A stretch of DNA of 43,129 nucleotides, from positions 1-43,129 of the forward strand of contig NZ_JVVM01000017.1 of NCBI RefSeq assembly GCF_001054325.1. Reading direction: 5' to 3'. The notes under the pieces are model-generated. The model had not been told where the DNA came from, did not search any database, and saw nothing but the letters and a program-made list of their open reading frames with translations. Of this stretch, positions 16,970-26,071 are shown one piece after another. This stretch comes from Corynebacterium vitaeruminis. Its GTDB lineage: Bacteria > Actinomycetota > Actinomycetes > Mycobacteriales > Mycobacteriaceae. How positions within the stretch are numbered: position 1 is the stretch's first letter; every line of letters starts with the position of its first letter. The position numbers and the translations under genes are program-made.

Positions 16970-17947
16970 CTATTTAGTGGCCTCCAGTGGTGCGTGTTCG
17001 AAGTAGCCCGTGGCACCGTAACCCACGATTCCACCTCGGTTGCGCAGCGTCATGCTGGCTAGACCGACCTTGCCGAGCTCATCGCCACCGATGGTGACCC
17101 AATCACCTTTAACTGCGACAACCATGTTGGCGTGCATCCCAAGGCCTGCGGGGTAGCGGTAGAAGATGATGTCACCCACCTGGGGAGAGAAGTCCGTGTC
17201 GGTGACGAAAGCATCATGCGCTTTGTAGGCATCCATGAGCTGTTCGACATCCGTGACCAGCCAAGGATTCGCGGTGGAGGTGGTCTTGTCGGTGCCATTG
17301 GTATCGGCGGTGCGGTTGGTAGTCGAATCCTCAGGCACGTCAAAGACAGGAACACCCGCGGATGCGAGCAGGAATGACAAGAATGGAGCAGTCCAGGACC
17401 CGGAGCAGTCGACCGTGTTACCGAATGCGTCGAGGTTTGGATCTCGGTTCGAGGTCTGGTTTGCAGCCGTACTCGCAGAACCCGGCCTGGTGGCAGCAGC
17501 GGCAGCAACGGCATCTTCATCAGCGGTTGGGTCAGCGTTAGAATCCGGGTGGTCGCCAACCTTGGGAATCACGCTGCGGATGTCGTCTTCGGTAGCTCCG
17601 CAAGCCAGACCGAAGTAGACATCGGGGGAGGGCTGCTCATCATACTGGTAGCGGGCTACGTCCTTCAGCGCCTGCTGATAATAGGGTCGGTCGGCCTCGG
17701 TGCTGGGGAACGTGCCACCTCGCCAGGCCAGAACATTAATGGGGCCGAAGAGAGTAAACCACCCGGCGAAGAGAAAAATAGCTGTCAGCACCAAGATAGA
17801 AGCAGGCGGGATAGCAGCACGAACACGTTGTAGGGTGCTCGGTGAGGTTGCGGTCTCCTGTCCGTCGTTAAGCGGTGCTGAGGAAGATTCAGCCCCTGCT
17901 TCGTGAGGAGGTTGCGCAGGCTCTGGCGCGGGTGAGTCGGTGGTCAT
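16970..17947 (-). CDS. Membrane-anchored CHAP/NlpC-like protein
   Basis: About 325 residues from ATG 17947. An N-terminal Pro/Glu/Ser-rich cytosolic tail of about 45 residues leads to one transmembrane segment (ASILVLTAIFLFAGWFTL), then a large extracellular part. Cys in NTVDCSGSWTAPFLSFLL and His in GLGMHANMVVAV lie as in papain-like CHAP/NlpC-P60 amidases, with VGDIIFYRY between them typical of such domains. A low-complexity Ala/Asp/Thr insert sits in the middle. A role in peptidoglycan cleavage is plausible but unproven. The ORF is open upstream to 18178, but TATCCT 8 bases before 17947 supports this start. Confidence 0.75.
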   Translation of the reverse strand: MTTDSPAPEPAQPPHEAGAESSSAPLNDGQETATSPSTLQRVRAAIPPASILVLTAIFLFAGWFTLFGPINVLAWRGGTFPSTEADRPYYQQALKDVARYQYDEQPSPDVYFGLACGATEDDIRSVIPKVGDHPDSNADPTADEDAVAAAAATRPGSASTAANQTSNRDPNLDAFGNTVDCSGSWTAPFLSFLLASAGVPVFDVPEDSTTNRTADTNGTDKTTSTANPWLVTDVEQLMDAYKAHDAFVTDTDFSPQVGDIIFYRYPAGLGMHANMVVAVKGDWVTIGGDELGKVGLASMTLRNRGGIVGYGATGYFEHAPLEATK

Positions 17948-17955
17948 ATCTTCAT

Positions 17956-17961
17956 AGGATA
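17956..17961 (-). promoter_or_regulatory. -10 element (TATCCT) of the CHAP-like gene, leaderless
   Basis: TATCCT on the minus strand, 8 bases before ATG 17947. Confidence 0.4.
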
Positions 17962-18076
17962 GTAGGAGGCCTCGAGCGCGTCCTTGGCGAGTACGGATGG
18001 AGTGATACTTACGCCACCGAGAGCGACTCGGCCCGAAGGCAAGCCAGTACTTACCGATGGTGAACTCACCGGCGGT

Positions 18077-18082
18077 TAGACT
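18077..18082 (+). promoter_or_regulatory. -10 element (TAGACT) of the VTT-domain gene, leaderless
   Basis: TAGACT, identical to that of purC, ends 7 bases before ATG 18090. Confidence 0.5.
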
Positions 18083-18089
18083 GTGGTGC

Positions 18090-18797
18090 ATGACTTCACC
18101 CGACATGCGTAACGAGGCCGAGCGTGACCCCCGTGAGGATCTACCGAGCTTCCTGCGTGAGCCGGACAAGATAGACAAGATTCTCTATGCATCGCTGATG
18201 CTGATTGCAGTGTATGGCTTTGCAATCATTCCGTTTCGCGCGGTTTTGCTGCTCAAGTACACGTTTTTGCACACGTGGCTGACAGGCTCGAATCTGTCGG
18301 TGCTGATTCTGGCGTCGGAAAACGAAGACCGGCCGCTCTTCCTCTTCGCTGTCGTGGTGATTGCGGCGCTGTCGACCATCAAGTTCATGCCGTTCTTCTA
18401 CTGGATGGGCAAGAAGTGGGGGCCGGAATTCATCACGATGAGCTTTGGCGGCCACCCACCGCGATGGTTTAAGAAGATGGAGAACTTCATCTATGAGCGC
18501 ATCGGGCTGAGCGTGCTGGCATCCTTTGTGCCGTTCTCGCCGATTCCGGCCACGATTGTGGTGGCTATTGGCGGTATCGCGAAGGTGCGCGGCTGGGTAG
18601 TGGGTGTGTACCTCTTCCTCTGCGCCGCAATGCTTAAGTGTTTCTACCTGTACTTGGGCCTGAAGTTTGGCCCAAGCATCCAGGGCTCCCTGCAGACTAT
18701 TGACAGGTACGTCACCTACATCACCTTCGCACTAATCGGCTGGATGTTCCTGTCCATTTGGTGGAAGAACAAGAAGTCGGGTGGCCAGGCAGCTTAG
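18090..18797 (+). CDS. DedA/VTT-domain membrane protein
   Basis: 235 residues with about five hydrophobic segments. The core FIYERIGLSVLASFVPFSPIPATIVVAIGGIAKVRGW resembles the VTT (SNARE-associated/DedA) domain, where a Pro-rich re-entrant loop is typical. DedA-family proteins are linked to lipid-carrier and membrane homeostasis; the substrate is unknown here. ATG 18090 is chosen because it lies 7 bases after the -10; an in-frame GTG at 18057 is upstream of the promoter. It converges on the thioesterase gene with a 4-base overlap. Confidence 0.75.
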   Translation: MTSPDMRNEAERDPREDLPSFLREPDKIDKILYASLMLIAVYGFAIIPFRAVLLLKYTFLHTWLTGSNLSVLILASENEDRPLFLFAVVVIAALSTIKFMPFFYWMGKKWGPEFITMSFGGHPPRWFKKMENFIYERIGLSVLASFVPFSPIPATIVVAIGGIAKVRGWVVGVYLFLCAAMLKCFYLYLGLKFGPSIQGSLQTIDRYVTYITFALIGWMFLSIWWKNKKSGGQAA

Positions 18798-19801
18798 TCC
18801 TCTTCACGCTCAATCAGCGGCAGCGGGCTGTACTTGTCGCGCAGCGCCTTCAGCGACAGATCGTGAGCGTATAGACGCTTGTCCTCATCCGTGGTCGGCT
18901 GGAAGTGCGGTACCGGCTGCGGGTTGAAGTCGTCGTCAATTGCGACATACGTCATGGTCGAATGCAGCGCCTTGCGCAGTCCGCCAACACCCTTGCGCGG
19001 CTCACAGCAGTAGACCTGCACCGACAGGTGCATCGAGGTCGTACCGGTGCGCAGGATGCGCGCACGCACCTCAACTAGATCACCAATGTGAATCGGATTG
19101 TAGAAGCGAATGCCACCGGCGTACACGGAAATAGTCTGGCGTCCCGCCCAGTTCGTGGTAACTGCCGTGGCGGCCTCATCAATCCACTCCATGGCGGTAC
19201 CACCGTGGACGTTGCCGCCCCAGTTGACATCGGTTGGCTTCGCCAGGAAACGGGTGGTCAGCTCGGGTGCAGAGGAGTCTGCGGAATAGGTCTGTGCGCG
19301 CATGCTGGCTTCGATGTCCCGGCGGAGCTCGAAACGAGAAAGAGCGGCCTTTTCAACGCGCTCTTCTTCCTCTGTCTGCGGAACCCACTTAGGAACCGGA
19401 GTCGACTTACCGTTTTCATCCATGGCCACGAAAATCACCAGGCAGTCAGCTGCGCGGGTGAACTTGCCCTCGCGTGGATCCGCCGAGAGCACCTCGTTGA
19501 CAATGTGCATAGAGCTGCGACCGGTATGCGCAATCTTAGAGCGCACCTCCACGATGTGGCCGCTCGGAATTGGGCGAGTGAAGTGAATGTGACCGAAGTA
19601 CGCAGTCACACAGTAACGTCCCGACCAGCCGGTCGCGCAGGCGTAAGCGGCCTTGTCAATCCACTGCAGCACGCGGCCACCATGGACAGAATTGGTGCCG
19701 GCCATGATGACGTCGGTCGGCGAGGCCATAAAACGGAGCACTAGAGAAGGCGATGCCGGGGCATGCACCTGTTCAGCTTTATCAGTCGACTGCGTATTCA
19801 T
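18794..19801 (-). CDS. Double-hotdog acyl-CoA thioesterase
   Basis: 335 residues with two acyl-CoA thioesterase (BFIT/BACH, YciA-like) hotdog domains, at about residues 20-145 and 180-300. Each begins with a VHGG…WIDKAA or VHGG…WIDEAA active-site segment; both keep the Asp. The family hydrolyses medium- and long-chain acyl-CoA in the cytosol. ATG 19801 lies 7 bases after TATGCT; a further ATG at 19813 is too close to the promoter. Its promoter is back to back with that of the next gene. Confidence 0.88.
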   Translation of the reverse strand: MNTQSTDKAEQVHAPASPSLVLRFMASPTDVIMAGTNSVHGGRVLQWIDKAAYACATGWSGRYCVTAYFGHIHFTRPIPSGHIVEVRSKIAHTGRSSMHIVNEVLSADPREGKFTRAADCLVIFVAMDENGKSTPVPKWVPQTEEEERVEKAALSRFELRRDIEASMRAQTYSADSSAPELTTRFLAKPTDVNWGGNVHGGTAMEWIDEAATAVTTNWAGRQTISVYAGGIRFYNPIHIGDLVEVRARILRTGTTSMHLSVQVYCCEPRKGVGGLRKALHSTMTYVAIDDDFNPQPVPHFQPTTDEDKRLYAHDLSLKALRDKYSPLPLIEREED

Positions 19802-19808
19802 ATATGGA

Positions 19809-19824
19809 AGCATAACTCTAGGAT
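19809..19824. promoter_or_regulatory. Overlapping divergent leaderless promoters
   Basis: Minus strand TATGCT (19814-19809) serves the thioesterase gene, 7 bases before its ATG. Plus strand TAGGAT (19819-19824) serves the SCP-like gene, 6 bases before its ATG. Only 29 bases separate the two start codons. Confidence 0.45.
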
Positions 19825-19830
19825 GAGGTT

Positions 19831-20271
19831 ATGGTAGCCAAAATCTCGCCTTTCGACGTTCGCAGTGCCCTTTCCTCCGCCGCACCCTGGGCGGCGCAGC
19901 GGCTTCTCGACCGCGGACTGCTCTGCGACCAGAGGGCAGCCTCCTTCATCGAGCAGGATGGGGCGCGGGGGCCGTCGTTAAGCCGTGCGAGCCTGGCCAA
20001 AGCGGTGAGACTGTCGGTGCGGATGCTCGCCCAAGAGGCGCCGGGGCATAGCGTCGAGGTGCGCGTGCCGCCATTCGTCGCAGTTCAGTGCATCGAGGGG
20101 CCCCGACACACACGCGGTACGCCGCCCAATGTCGTGGAGATGTCGCCGGAGATTTGGCTGGGACTCGCCTGCGGAATGATCACGTTGGAGCAGGTGCAGA
20201 CGCACATCGATTTGTCGGGCACGCGTGCGGCAGAGATTGGTGCGCACTTGCCGGTGGCGCGCATTTCTTAA
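19831..20271 (+). CDS. Sterol-carrier-family protein
   Basis: 146 residues resembling the short actinobacterial sterol-carrier-like protein found just upstream of purF in mycobacteria (Rv0807). The N-terminal helix PWAAQRLLDRGLL, the RVPPFVAVQCIEGP strand pair and the C-terminal IWLGLACGMITLEQVQTHIDLSG are typical. Lipid binding is implied by the family only. The message is probably leaderless. It precedes purF by 50 bases. Confidence 0.8.
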   Translation: MVAKISPFDVRSALSSAAPWAAQRLLDRGLLCDQRAASFIEQDGARGPSLSRASLAKAVRLSVRMLAQEAPGHSVEVRVPPFVAVQCIEGPRHTRGTPPNVVEMSPEIWLGLACGMITLEQVQTHIDLSGTRAAEIGAHLPVARIS

Positions 20272-20321
20272 AACCCGTGGGGGGATGCTGAATTGGTACA
20301 CAGGCGGGTGGGGCTATTAGT

Positions 20322-21890
20322 GTGAATGACGTGGCCGATACCAACATTTCAGGTGCACCAAAGACAAAACTTTTGCCGATTTCGCCTTACGACGATCTGG
20401 GGGAGACATCCCCGCGCGAAGAATGTGGCGTCTTTGGCGTTTGGGCACCTGGCGAAGACGTGTCCAAACTCACCTACTATGGCTTGTTTGCCCTGCAGCA
20501 TCGCGGCCAAGAGGCCGCCGGTATCGCAGTCGGCGATGGCGATCAAATTCTCGTATTCAAGGACCTGGGGCTTGTTTCCCAGGTTTTTGATGAGCAGACG
20601 CTCGATGCCCTGAAGGGGCACGTAGCCGTGGGACACACGCGCTACACCACCGCTGGCGCTCCTGCATGGGAGAATGCGCAGCCCATGTTCCAGATGGCTT
20701 CCGACGGTACGGATATCGCCCTGGGGCATAACGGCAACCTGACCAACCACCTCACTTTGTTCCACGAGGCGGTGGATAAGGGGCTGATGCGCGATCAGGG
20801 AGAGCTGCCTAGCGACTCCGCAATTATGACCGCACTGCTTGCCGACGAAACCGGCAAGGTTGATCACCCAGAAGACCACGGCTGTAGCACGAACGTGGAA
20901 GCGGCTGCGCTGACGCTCCTGCCGCGCCTGAAGGGGGCCTTCTGCCTTACTTTCACCGATGGCGAAACGCTGTACGCTGCGCGTGACCCACACGGTGTGC
21001 GTCCGTTGTGCTTGGGCCGCCTGTCCGGTGGCTGGGTAGTTGCGTCTGAGACCTGTGCGCTGGATATCGTCGGCGCATCATTCGTCCGCGAGATCGAGCC
21101 GGGCGAGATGGTGGCCATTGATGCCTCCGGTGTCCGTTCGCAGCGTTTCGCCGAAACTACCCACGCAGGATGCATTTTCGAGTACGTCTACCTGGCGCGC
21201 CCGGACTCCAACATTCGTGGTCGCTCTGTCAACGCCGTGCGCCTTGAGCTAGGTCGCCAGTTGGCGCGTGAGTTCCCGGCTGACGGTGACTTAGTAATGC
21301 CGGTGCCGGAATCCGGAACCCCGGCGGCGGTTGGCTATGCCCAGGAATCGGGCATTCCGTTTGGCCAGGGTCTGACCAAGAACGGGTACGTGGGGCGTAC
21401 CTTTATTCAGCCTTCGCAGACGATTCGTCAGCTCGGCATCCGCCTGAAGCTGAATCCGTTGAAGGAAGTTATAGCCGGCAAGCGCTTGGTCGTGGTCGAT
21501 GATTCCATCGTCCGCGGCAACACCCAGCGTGCGCTAATCCGCATGCTGCGTGAGGCCGGTGCGAAGGAAGTACACGTGCGCATTGCCGCACCGCCGGTGA
21601 AGTGGCCGTGTTTCTACGGCATCGACTTTGCCTCCCCGGGGGAGCTGTTGGCCAACGGTGTGGATGAAAACGACATCGTTGCCGGTATCGCAACTGCAAT
21701 CGGTGCCGACAGTCTGGGCTTTGTCTCTATCGATGGCATGGTTGCCGCTTCCGAGCAGGCAAAGAGCGAAGTGTGCTGTGCCTGCTTCGATGGCAGATAC
21801 CCGCTGGGTTTGCCGGAGGGCAATCCGAATGCGGCTGCTGTGGAAAGAATGCAAGCAGCGCAGGCTGCTAAGGCCGCAACGAGCAATTAG
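20322..21890 (+). CDS. purF: Amidophosphoribosyltransferase
   Basis: 522 residues. A propeptide of about 34 residues ends in PREE, exposing Cys35 (CGVFG) as the N-terminal glutaminase nucleophile. The PRPP-binding motif VVVDDSIVRGN is at about 388-398. C-terminal cysteines (VCCACFDG) fit the iron-sulphur type of enzyme. It makes phosphoribosylamine, the first committed purine step. GTG 20322 is the family-consistent start; there is no strong ribosome site. A hairpin-forming 171-base spacer separates it from purM. Confidence 0.96.
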   Translation: MNDVADTNISGAPKTKLLPISPYDDLGETSPREECGVFGVWAPGEDVSKLTYYGLFALQHRGQEAAGIAVGDGDQILVFKDLGLVSQVFDEQTLDALKGHVAVGHTRYTTAGAPAWENAQPMFQMASDGTDIALGHNGNLTNHLTLFHEAVDKGLMRDQGELPSDSAIMTALLADETGKVDHPEDHGCSTNVEAAALTLLPRLKGAFCLTFTDGETLYAARDPHGVRPLCLGRLSGGWVVASETCALDIVGASFVREIEPGEMVAIDASGVRSQRFAETTHAGCIFEYVYLARPDSNIRGRSVNAVRLELGRQLAREFPADGDLVMPVPESGTPAAVGYAQESGIPFGQGLTKNGYVGRTFIQPSQTIRQLGIRLKLNPLKEVIAGKRLVVVDDSIVRGNTQRALIRMLREAGAKEVHVRIAAPPVKWPCFYGIDFASPGELLANGVDENDIVAGIATAIGADSLGFVSIDGMVAASEQAKSEVCCACFDGRYPLGLPEGNPNAAAVERMQAAQAAKAATSN

Positions 21891-22061
21891 TCTCGAAACC
21901 TCCTTAGAATGAACTACGAGAACTGAACTGAGAACGAAGCGTAGCGGTTGCTGTGGGTTGCAGACTGCATACCGCAGCCGTTGCTTTGTTCCTGGTCCGC
22001 CAATACTCCCGGATACGGCCGTGATGCCGCCGGGGGAGAAAGTTTAAAGCGAGAGCCTCTA
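21891..22061 (+). other. purF-purM spacer with imperfect hairpin
   Basis: 171 bases without a gene. CGGTTGCTGT and ACCGCAGCCG can pair over 9 of 10 positions, including one G-U pair. There is no T-run and no recognisable riboswitch. Confidence 0.35.
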
Positions 22062-23126
22062 ATGACCGAGAACGTTTCTGGTGCTTCCTACGCTGCCGCC
22101 GGTGTCGACATCGAAGCCGGCGACCGCGCCGTTGAACTATTCGCCCCGATTGCAAAGAAGGCCACTCGCCCAGAGGTCCGTGGTGGACTCGGCGGTTTTG
22201 CAGGCCTGTTTGCGCTGGGAAACTACGAAAAGCCGCTGCTAGCCGCGTCCTCTGATGGTGTGGGTACTAAGTTGGCTGTGGCACAGGCCGTCGGCAAGCA
22301 TGACACCATCGGCTTGGACCTAGTTGCCATGGTCGTCGATGACTTGGTTGTGTGCGGTGCAGAGCCGCTGTTCCTACAGGACTACATTGCCATCGGCAAG
22401 GTCGTGCCGGAGCACGTCGCCGAAATTGTTTCCGGCATCGCCGAGGGCTGCGTCCAGGCTGGCTGCGCCCTCCTCGGTGGTGAGACCGCAGAGCACCCGG
22501 GTGTGATGGATCCGGACGAGTACGATGTCTCTGCCACCGGCGTTGGTGTCGTAGAAGAGGACAAGCTGCTTGGTCCGGACCGTGTGCGTGAGGGCGATGT
22601 CATCATTGCCATGGAGTCCTCTGGGCTTCACTCCAACGGCTATTCGCTGGCGCGCCACGTTCTCCTGGAAAAGGCTGGCTTGGAGCTCGACGGCTACGTC
22701 GAGGACTTCGGCCGCACCCTCGGTGAAGAGCTGCTGGAGCCGACCAAGATTTATGCCAAGGATTGCCTGGCCCTCATGAACGAGGCCGAGGTCCGCACCT
22801 TCTGCCACGTCACCGGTGGTGGACTGGCGGGCAACATGGCTCGCATCATGCCGGAGGGCCTGACCGCTGAGATGAGTCGTGCAACCTGGACCCCGGGTCC
22901 GATTTTCAAGACCATTGCTGAGCTCGGCAACGTCTCCCGTGAGGAGATGGAGAAGACCTTCAACATGGGCGTTGGCATGGTTGCGATTGTCTCCGCAGAG
23001 GACCGCGACCGTGCACTGGCTCTGTTGACTGCTCGCCACATCAACGCTTGGGAGTTGGGTACCGTCCGCAAGAGCGAAGAGGGCGAGGACCGCGCTGTCC
23101 TGCGCGGCAGCCACCCACGCTTCTAG
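22062..23126 (+). CDS. purM: Phosphoribosylformylglycinamidine cyclo-ligase
   Basis: 354 residues, full length. SYAAAGVDIEAGDRAVE opens the protein, with ASSDGVGTKL and DDLVVCGAEPLFLQDY for ATP and substrate, then GLHSNGYSL and the C-terminal FNMGVGMV. It converts FGAM to AIR. ATG 22062 follows GAGAG at 6 bases; the frame is open to 21948 but the family starts here. Confidence 0.97.
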   Translation: MTENVSGASYAAAGVDIEAGDRAVELFAPIAKKATRPEVRGGLGGFAGLFALGNYEKPLLAASSDGVGTKLAVAQAVGKHDTIGLDLVAMVVDDLVVCGAEPLFLQDYIAIGKVVPEHVAEIVSGIAEGCVQAGCALLGGETAEHPGVMDPDEYDVSATGVGVVEEDKLLGPDRVREGDVIIAMESSGLHSNGYSLARHVLLEKAGLELDGYVEDFGRTLGEELLEPTKIYAKDCLALMNEAEVRTFCHVTGGGLAGNMARIMPEGLTAEMSRATWTPGPIFKTIAELGNVSREEMEKTFNMGVGMVAIVSAEDRDRALALLTARHINAWELGTVRKSEEGEDRAVLRGSHPRF

Positions 23127-23207
23127 GTGTTTGCCTGTAGTCGGTCGGGCCTGGGGTTGGTCGGGACTGGATTTGGACTACAAAACTGACAACCCAGAAA
23201 TAACGTG

Positions 23208-23297
23208 GGGCTGCAAATGTGAAACTGTGTGAGTTTATGACACTTTCCGGCCATTTTTCGGGTCATTTTTGTCATAAACGCAGTCAGTAACTCGCAT
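23208..23297 (+). repeat. Interspersed repeat, copy 2 (composite, with inverted arms)
   Basis: Bases 23208-23252 match 1-45 (inverted) at 42 of 45 positions. The 10-bp arms GTTTATGACA (23233-23242) and TGTCATAAAC (23270-23279) are perfect inverted repeats. The right half, read on the minus strand, resembles 33412-33437 (shared GTTACTGAC and GTTTATGACA). No ORF overlaps. It lies in the 345-base purM-DUF3073 gap. Confidence 0.7.
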
Positions 23298-23379
23298 TGG
23301 TCCGCCTGGCCCCACCGCCGCCGCACATAAACCACACATAAATGCGGTCACTAAGCCTCCACCTCTGGCCAGCTAAGCA

Positions 23380-23423
23380 AAAACAAGCACCCACCAACAG
23401 AATCGTTGGCGGGTGCTTGTTTT
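23380..23423. terminator. Bidirectional terminator between purM and the DUF3073 gene
   Basis: The stem AAAACAAGCACCCACCAAC (23380-23398) pairs perfectly with 23405-23423 around a 6-base loop, with A and T runs at the ends. It serves convergent purM and the DUF3073 gene. Confidence 0.92.
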
Positions 23424-23471
23424 ATTGAAATAGAAACGCTTTGCGGAAAATACGACAGCAGTTAGCTTACG

Positions 23472-23654
23472 CTAGCTGTCGCGACCAGCGCCTGAGGCCC
23501 ATTCCTCCCAGTCAGAGTAATAGTCGTCTCGATCGGACTCGTTCGACTTGCCGACGAGTTCCCGCTGCAGACGTTCCAAGTCCATTTCTGGTGAATCGTA
23601 CTTGAGCTGACGGGCAACCTTCGCCTGCTTTGCTTTCGCACGGCCGCGACCCAT
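23472..23654 (-). CDS. DUF3073 protein
   Basis: 60 residues, starting MGRGRAKAKQAKVARQLKY and continuing with a DLERLQREL helix and an acidic, aromatic tail. This small conserved actinobacterial family always lies near purM; the function is unknown. ATG 23654 has AAGGGGGT 8 bases upstream, so the 18 extra residues of the open frame are not used. Confidence 0.88.
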   Translation of the reverse strand: MGRGRAKAKQAKVARQLKYDSPEMDLERLQRELVGKSNESDRDDYYSDWEEWASGAGRDS

Positions 23655-23914
23655 GGCCTGACCCCCTTGTGTAATCCGTGGGACGGCACGGGGATACGGC
23701 CGACCCACTTATGTCTTATTGCGTTAATTCCTGTAAGACACCATAGCTGATTTTTAGACCAAGGGGTTACGCGGGGAGGCCCATGGTGGGTTGTGTCCTC
23801 GCGTTCTGATGGCTCAATATATGCTTCGACCTGGGGAAATAGCCTTTCTGAAAAAGAATGGAAAAAGTTATTTTTTCACCACTCTGTCTGGTGGCTTTAC
23901 CTATTTTCCGTTAC
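23655..23914. other. Intergenic stretch between the DUF3073 gene and ygfZ
   Basis: 260 bases, AT-rich in the middle. It must hold the DUF3073 promoter and the ygfZ transcript end. A short CCAC…GTGG stem near 23880-23895 lacks a proper T-run. Nothing else is seen. Confidence 0.4.
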
Positions 23915-25096
23915 CTATTTCCCGCGGAGGCGGTTGATGGCCACGCGGCCCGGCGGCAGCTGTTCGACACGGTCGATGGAGGAGGGGTCGACGGACACGG
24001 CGCAGTCGCCCACAACAAGTCCGTCACGCTCCTGGGCTGAGCGCTTCAGCAGAGCCAAAGCGATCGGGCCGTAGTCGGCATGCTGCACGACGGTGCCCAC
24101 ACGTCCTACTGCGCGCTTGCCCATCATCACCGAATCACCGGTTTCCGGCAGGGTAGCTGAGCCATCGAGCTGTAGCATCACCAAAACTCGTGGGGAACGA
24201 CCAACATTATGGACGCGCGATACCGTTTCTTGGCCGCGGTAGCAACCCTTTTCCAGATGCACGGCAGCGGTGTCGAATTCAGAGGCAATCCAACGTGGAG
24301 CCTCGTGAGGAATCATCTTCTCATCTATGTCGAGCCCCAACTCTGGGCGCAGGGAAACTACCCGCTCGGCTTCCCAGCCCATCAGCCCCACTGGAGCAGC
24401 GCCGGCAGTGACCAGTGCGTCCCAGGCTCCGACCAAATCCTGTCGGCGCACGAGCACATCCACACGCCCGCCTCGTGGCCACGGCAGGTGCCGGACGTAG
24501 GAATGTCCCACTGTCGTGGCCATACCTACCTGCGGAAATGCGAGGCCGGCGGCTACCAGGACCTCAGGGGCTTTCGGCCCCATGACGGAAATTACCGCTC
24601 GCTCTACCTCTGCAATTTCCACCTTGGACCAGAACACCATCATGTTCAGGTACTTCAGCAGGGAGTCGAAGCCGGCAGGGGGCACGTCGATAAGCACGGA
24701 CTCATCCAGAATAGTTAGCGTCATGTGGTGGAGAACGTGACCGTTAGCATCCAGGTTCAGTGCTTCAGTGACCGTGCCGGGGGCGGCATCATCGACCTTC
24801 TGGGAAAAAAGTGTGTTGAGGTAGGTCAGGCGATCCTCGCCAGTAATCTCAATAACGCGGTAGTAAGAGCGATCTACTACTCCGCAGTCCTCCTGCAGGT
24901 GACGTTGCTCTACCAGCGGTTGGCCGTAGTGCCATGCCACGCTGGCTTGCCCTGTGGTTTGCTCAGAGTTTGTCTCTGAGGTTCCCCCGGAGGCTTTCTC
25001 TGGGACGTTCTCCAAAGTTTCCGTCCGCCGAGCCGATTCGAGAGCAGCGGCGCCAGCCACGTGAGACATCAAAGGACTTACATACTCAACACTCAC
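23915..25096 (-). CDS. ygfZ: YgfZ/GcvT-family folate-binding protein
   Basis: 393 residues. The family signature KGCYRGQE (with its conserved Cys) is at about 295-302, preceded by the GcvT-like folate fold (RLTYLNTLFSQKVDDAAPGT). YgfZ acts with tetrahydrofolate in assembly or repair of some iron-sulphur enzymes. The N-terminal 50 residues are Glu/Thr-rich and non-conserved. The GTG at 25096 lies close behind AAGGGAG; a later ATG at residue 10 is possible. Divergent from pabC with 53 bases between starts. Confidence 0.88.
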   Translation of the reverse strand: MSVEYVSPLMSHVAGAAALESARRTETLENVPEKASGGTSETNSEQTTGQASVAWHYGQPLVEQRHLQEDCGVVDRSYYRVIEITGEDRLTYLNTLFSQKVDDAAPGTVTEALNLDANGHVLHHMTLTILDESVLIDVPPAGFDSLLKYLNMMVFWSKVEIAEVERAVISVMGPKAPEVLVAAGLAFPQVGMATTVGHSYVRHLPWPRGGRVDVLVRRQDLVGAWDALVTAGAAPVGLMGWEAERVVSLRPELGLDIDEKMIPHEAPRWIASEFDTAAVHLEKGCYRGQETVSRVHNVGRSPRVLVMLQLDGSATLPETGDSVMMGKRAVGRVGTVVQHADYGPIALALLKRSAQERDGLVVGDCAVSVDPSSIDRVEQLPPGRVAINRLRGK

Positions 25097-25149
25097 TCCC
25101 TTATGTTAACCAGAAATCCTTGAAATTAGCATGGATTAAGCTTGGAGGT

Positions 25150-26037
25150 ATGACGGATTCGCTTTCTTCTCTAGTGCTTATCGACGTCTTCGCAGACGGT
25201 GGTCCGGTTGCTGTCGAAGCAGGACAGCCGTTCCTCTATGCGGATGATCTCGGGGCTATTCGCGGTGACGGGGTTTTTGAAACTCTACTGGTCAGAGGTG
25301 GTCGTACCTGTAATACAGACCGGCATGAGAAGCGGTTCGCATCCTCGGCACTGATGCTCGATTTGCCCACCCCGGACCTGGATCAGTGGCGGGCGGCGAC
25401 CGATGTTGCGTTGCGGGAGCTGCGTGCTAGGTCAATTGAGGGGGATGCAACGTTGCGGTGGGTTTACTCGCGTGGTCGTGAGTCCACCGGAAAACCGACT
25501 GGCTACGTTTTGGCAAGCTCTGCCGAGAAGGTGGCGGAGAACCGCCTGAAGCCGGTGTCGGTCATGCTTGCAGAGCGCGGTTTCTCGCTCGACCTTGGCT
25601 CCCGTGCGCCGTGGGCTCTTATTGGTGCGAAGACCCTTTCCTACGCGGCGAATATGGCCGCTTTGCGCTATGCCAAGTCCAAGGGTTTTGACGATGTTAT
25701 CTTCACCTCCGCAGAGGGTAACCTCTTGGAAGGGCCGACATCGACCATCATTGTTCAGCGTGGCAAGGAATTGCTGACTCCCAACCCCGGTGAAGGAGTG
25801 CTGCCGGGCACGACTCAGGCGGCGCTATTTGAAACAGCGGCCAATTGCGGGTGGAAAGTCACACCGACGATCCTGGTGCCAGGGGATTTATTCACCGCCG
25901 ATGCGGTATGGCTGGTGTCGTCGGTGCGTATCGCGGTCGTGGTTAAGTCCATCGACGGCGAGCCCATCCGCCAGCCGGACGCAGCCGCGGAAAAGGAGTT
26001 CCGCGATCTGTGCGACGAGGCGCTGGCGACGCAATAG
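25150..26037 (+). CDS. pabC: Aminodeoxychorismate lyase (class IV PLP enzyme)
   Basis: 295 residues of the fold-type IV aminotransferase family. The PLP lysine is in IGAKTLSYAANMAALRYAK, with GNLLEGPTSTI and GVLPGTTQAALFE as cofactor-phosphate segments. Position beside ygfZ and near purF/purM is as in other Actinobacteria, where it is annotated as 4-amino-4-deoxychorismate lyase for p-aminobenzoate. A branched-chain or D-amino-acid aminotransferase cannot be excluded. TAAGCT ends 8 bases before ATG 25150, and GGAGG lies too close to the ATG for a normal ribosome site, so the message may be leaderless. Confidence 0.85.
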   Translation: MTDSLSSLVLIDVFADGGPVAVEAGQPFLYADDLGAIRGDGVFETLLVRGGRTCNTDRHEKRFASSALMLDLPTPDLDQWRAATDVALRELRARSIEGDATLRWVYSRGRESTGKPTGYVLASSAEKVAENRLKPVSVMLAERGFSLDLGSRAPWALIGAKTLSYAANMAALRYAKSKGFDDVIFTSAEGNLLEGPTSTIIVQRGKELLTPNPGEGVLPGTTQAALFETAANCGWKVTPTILVPGDLFTADAVWLVSSVRIAVVVKSIDGEPIRQPDAAAEKEFRDLCDEALATQ

Positions 26038-26071
26038 GGTTACACAGCGCCCGTCGTAAAGCGGGGAGAAC

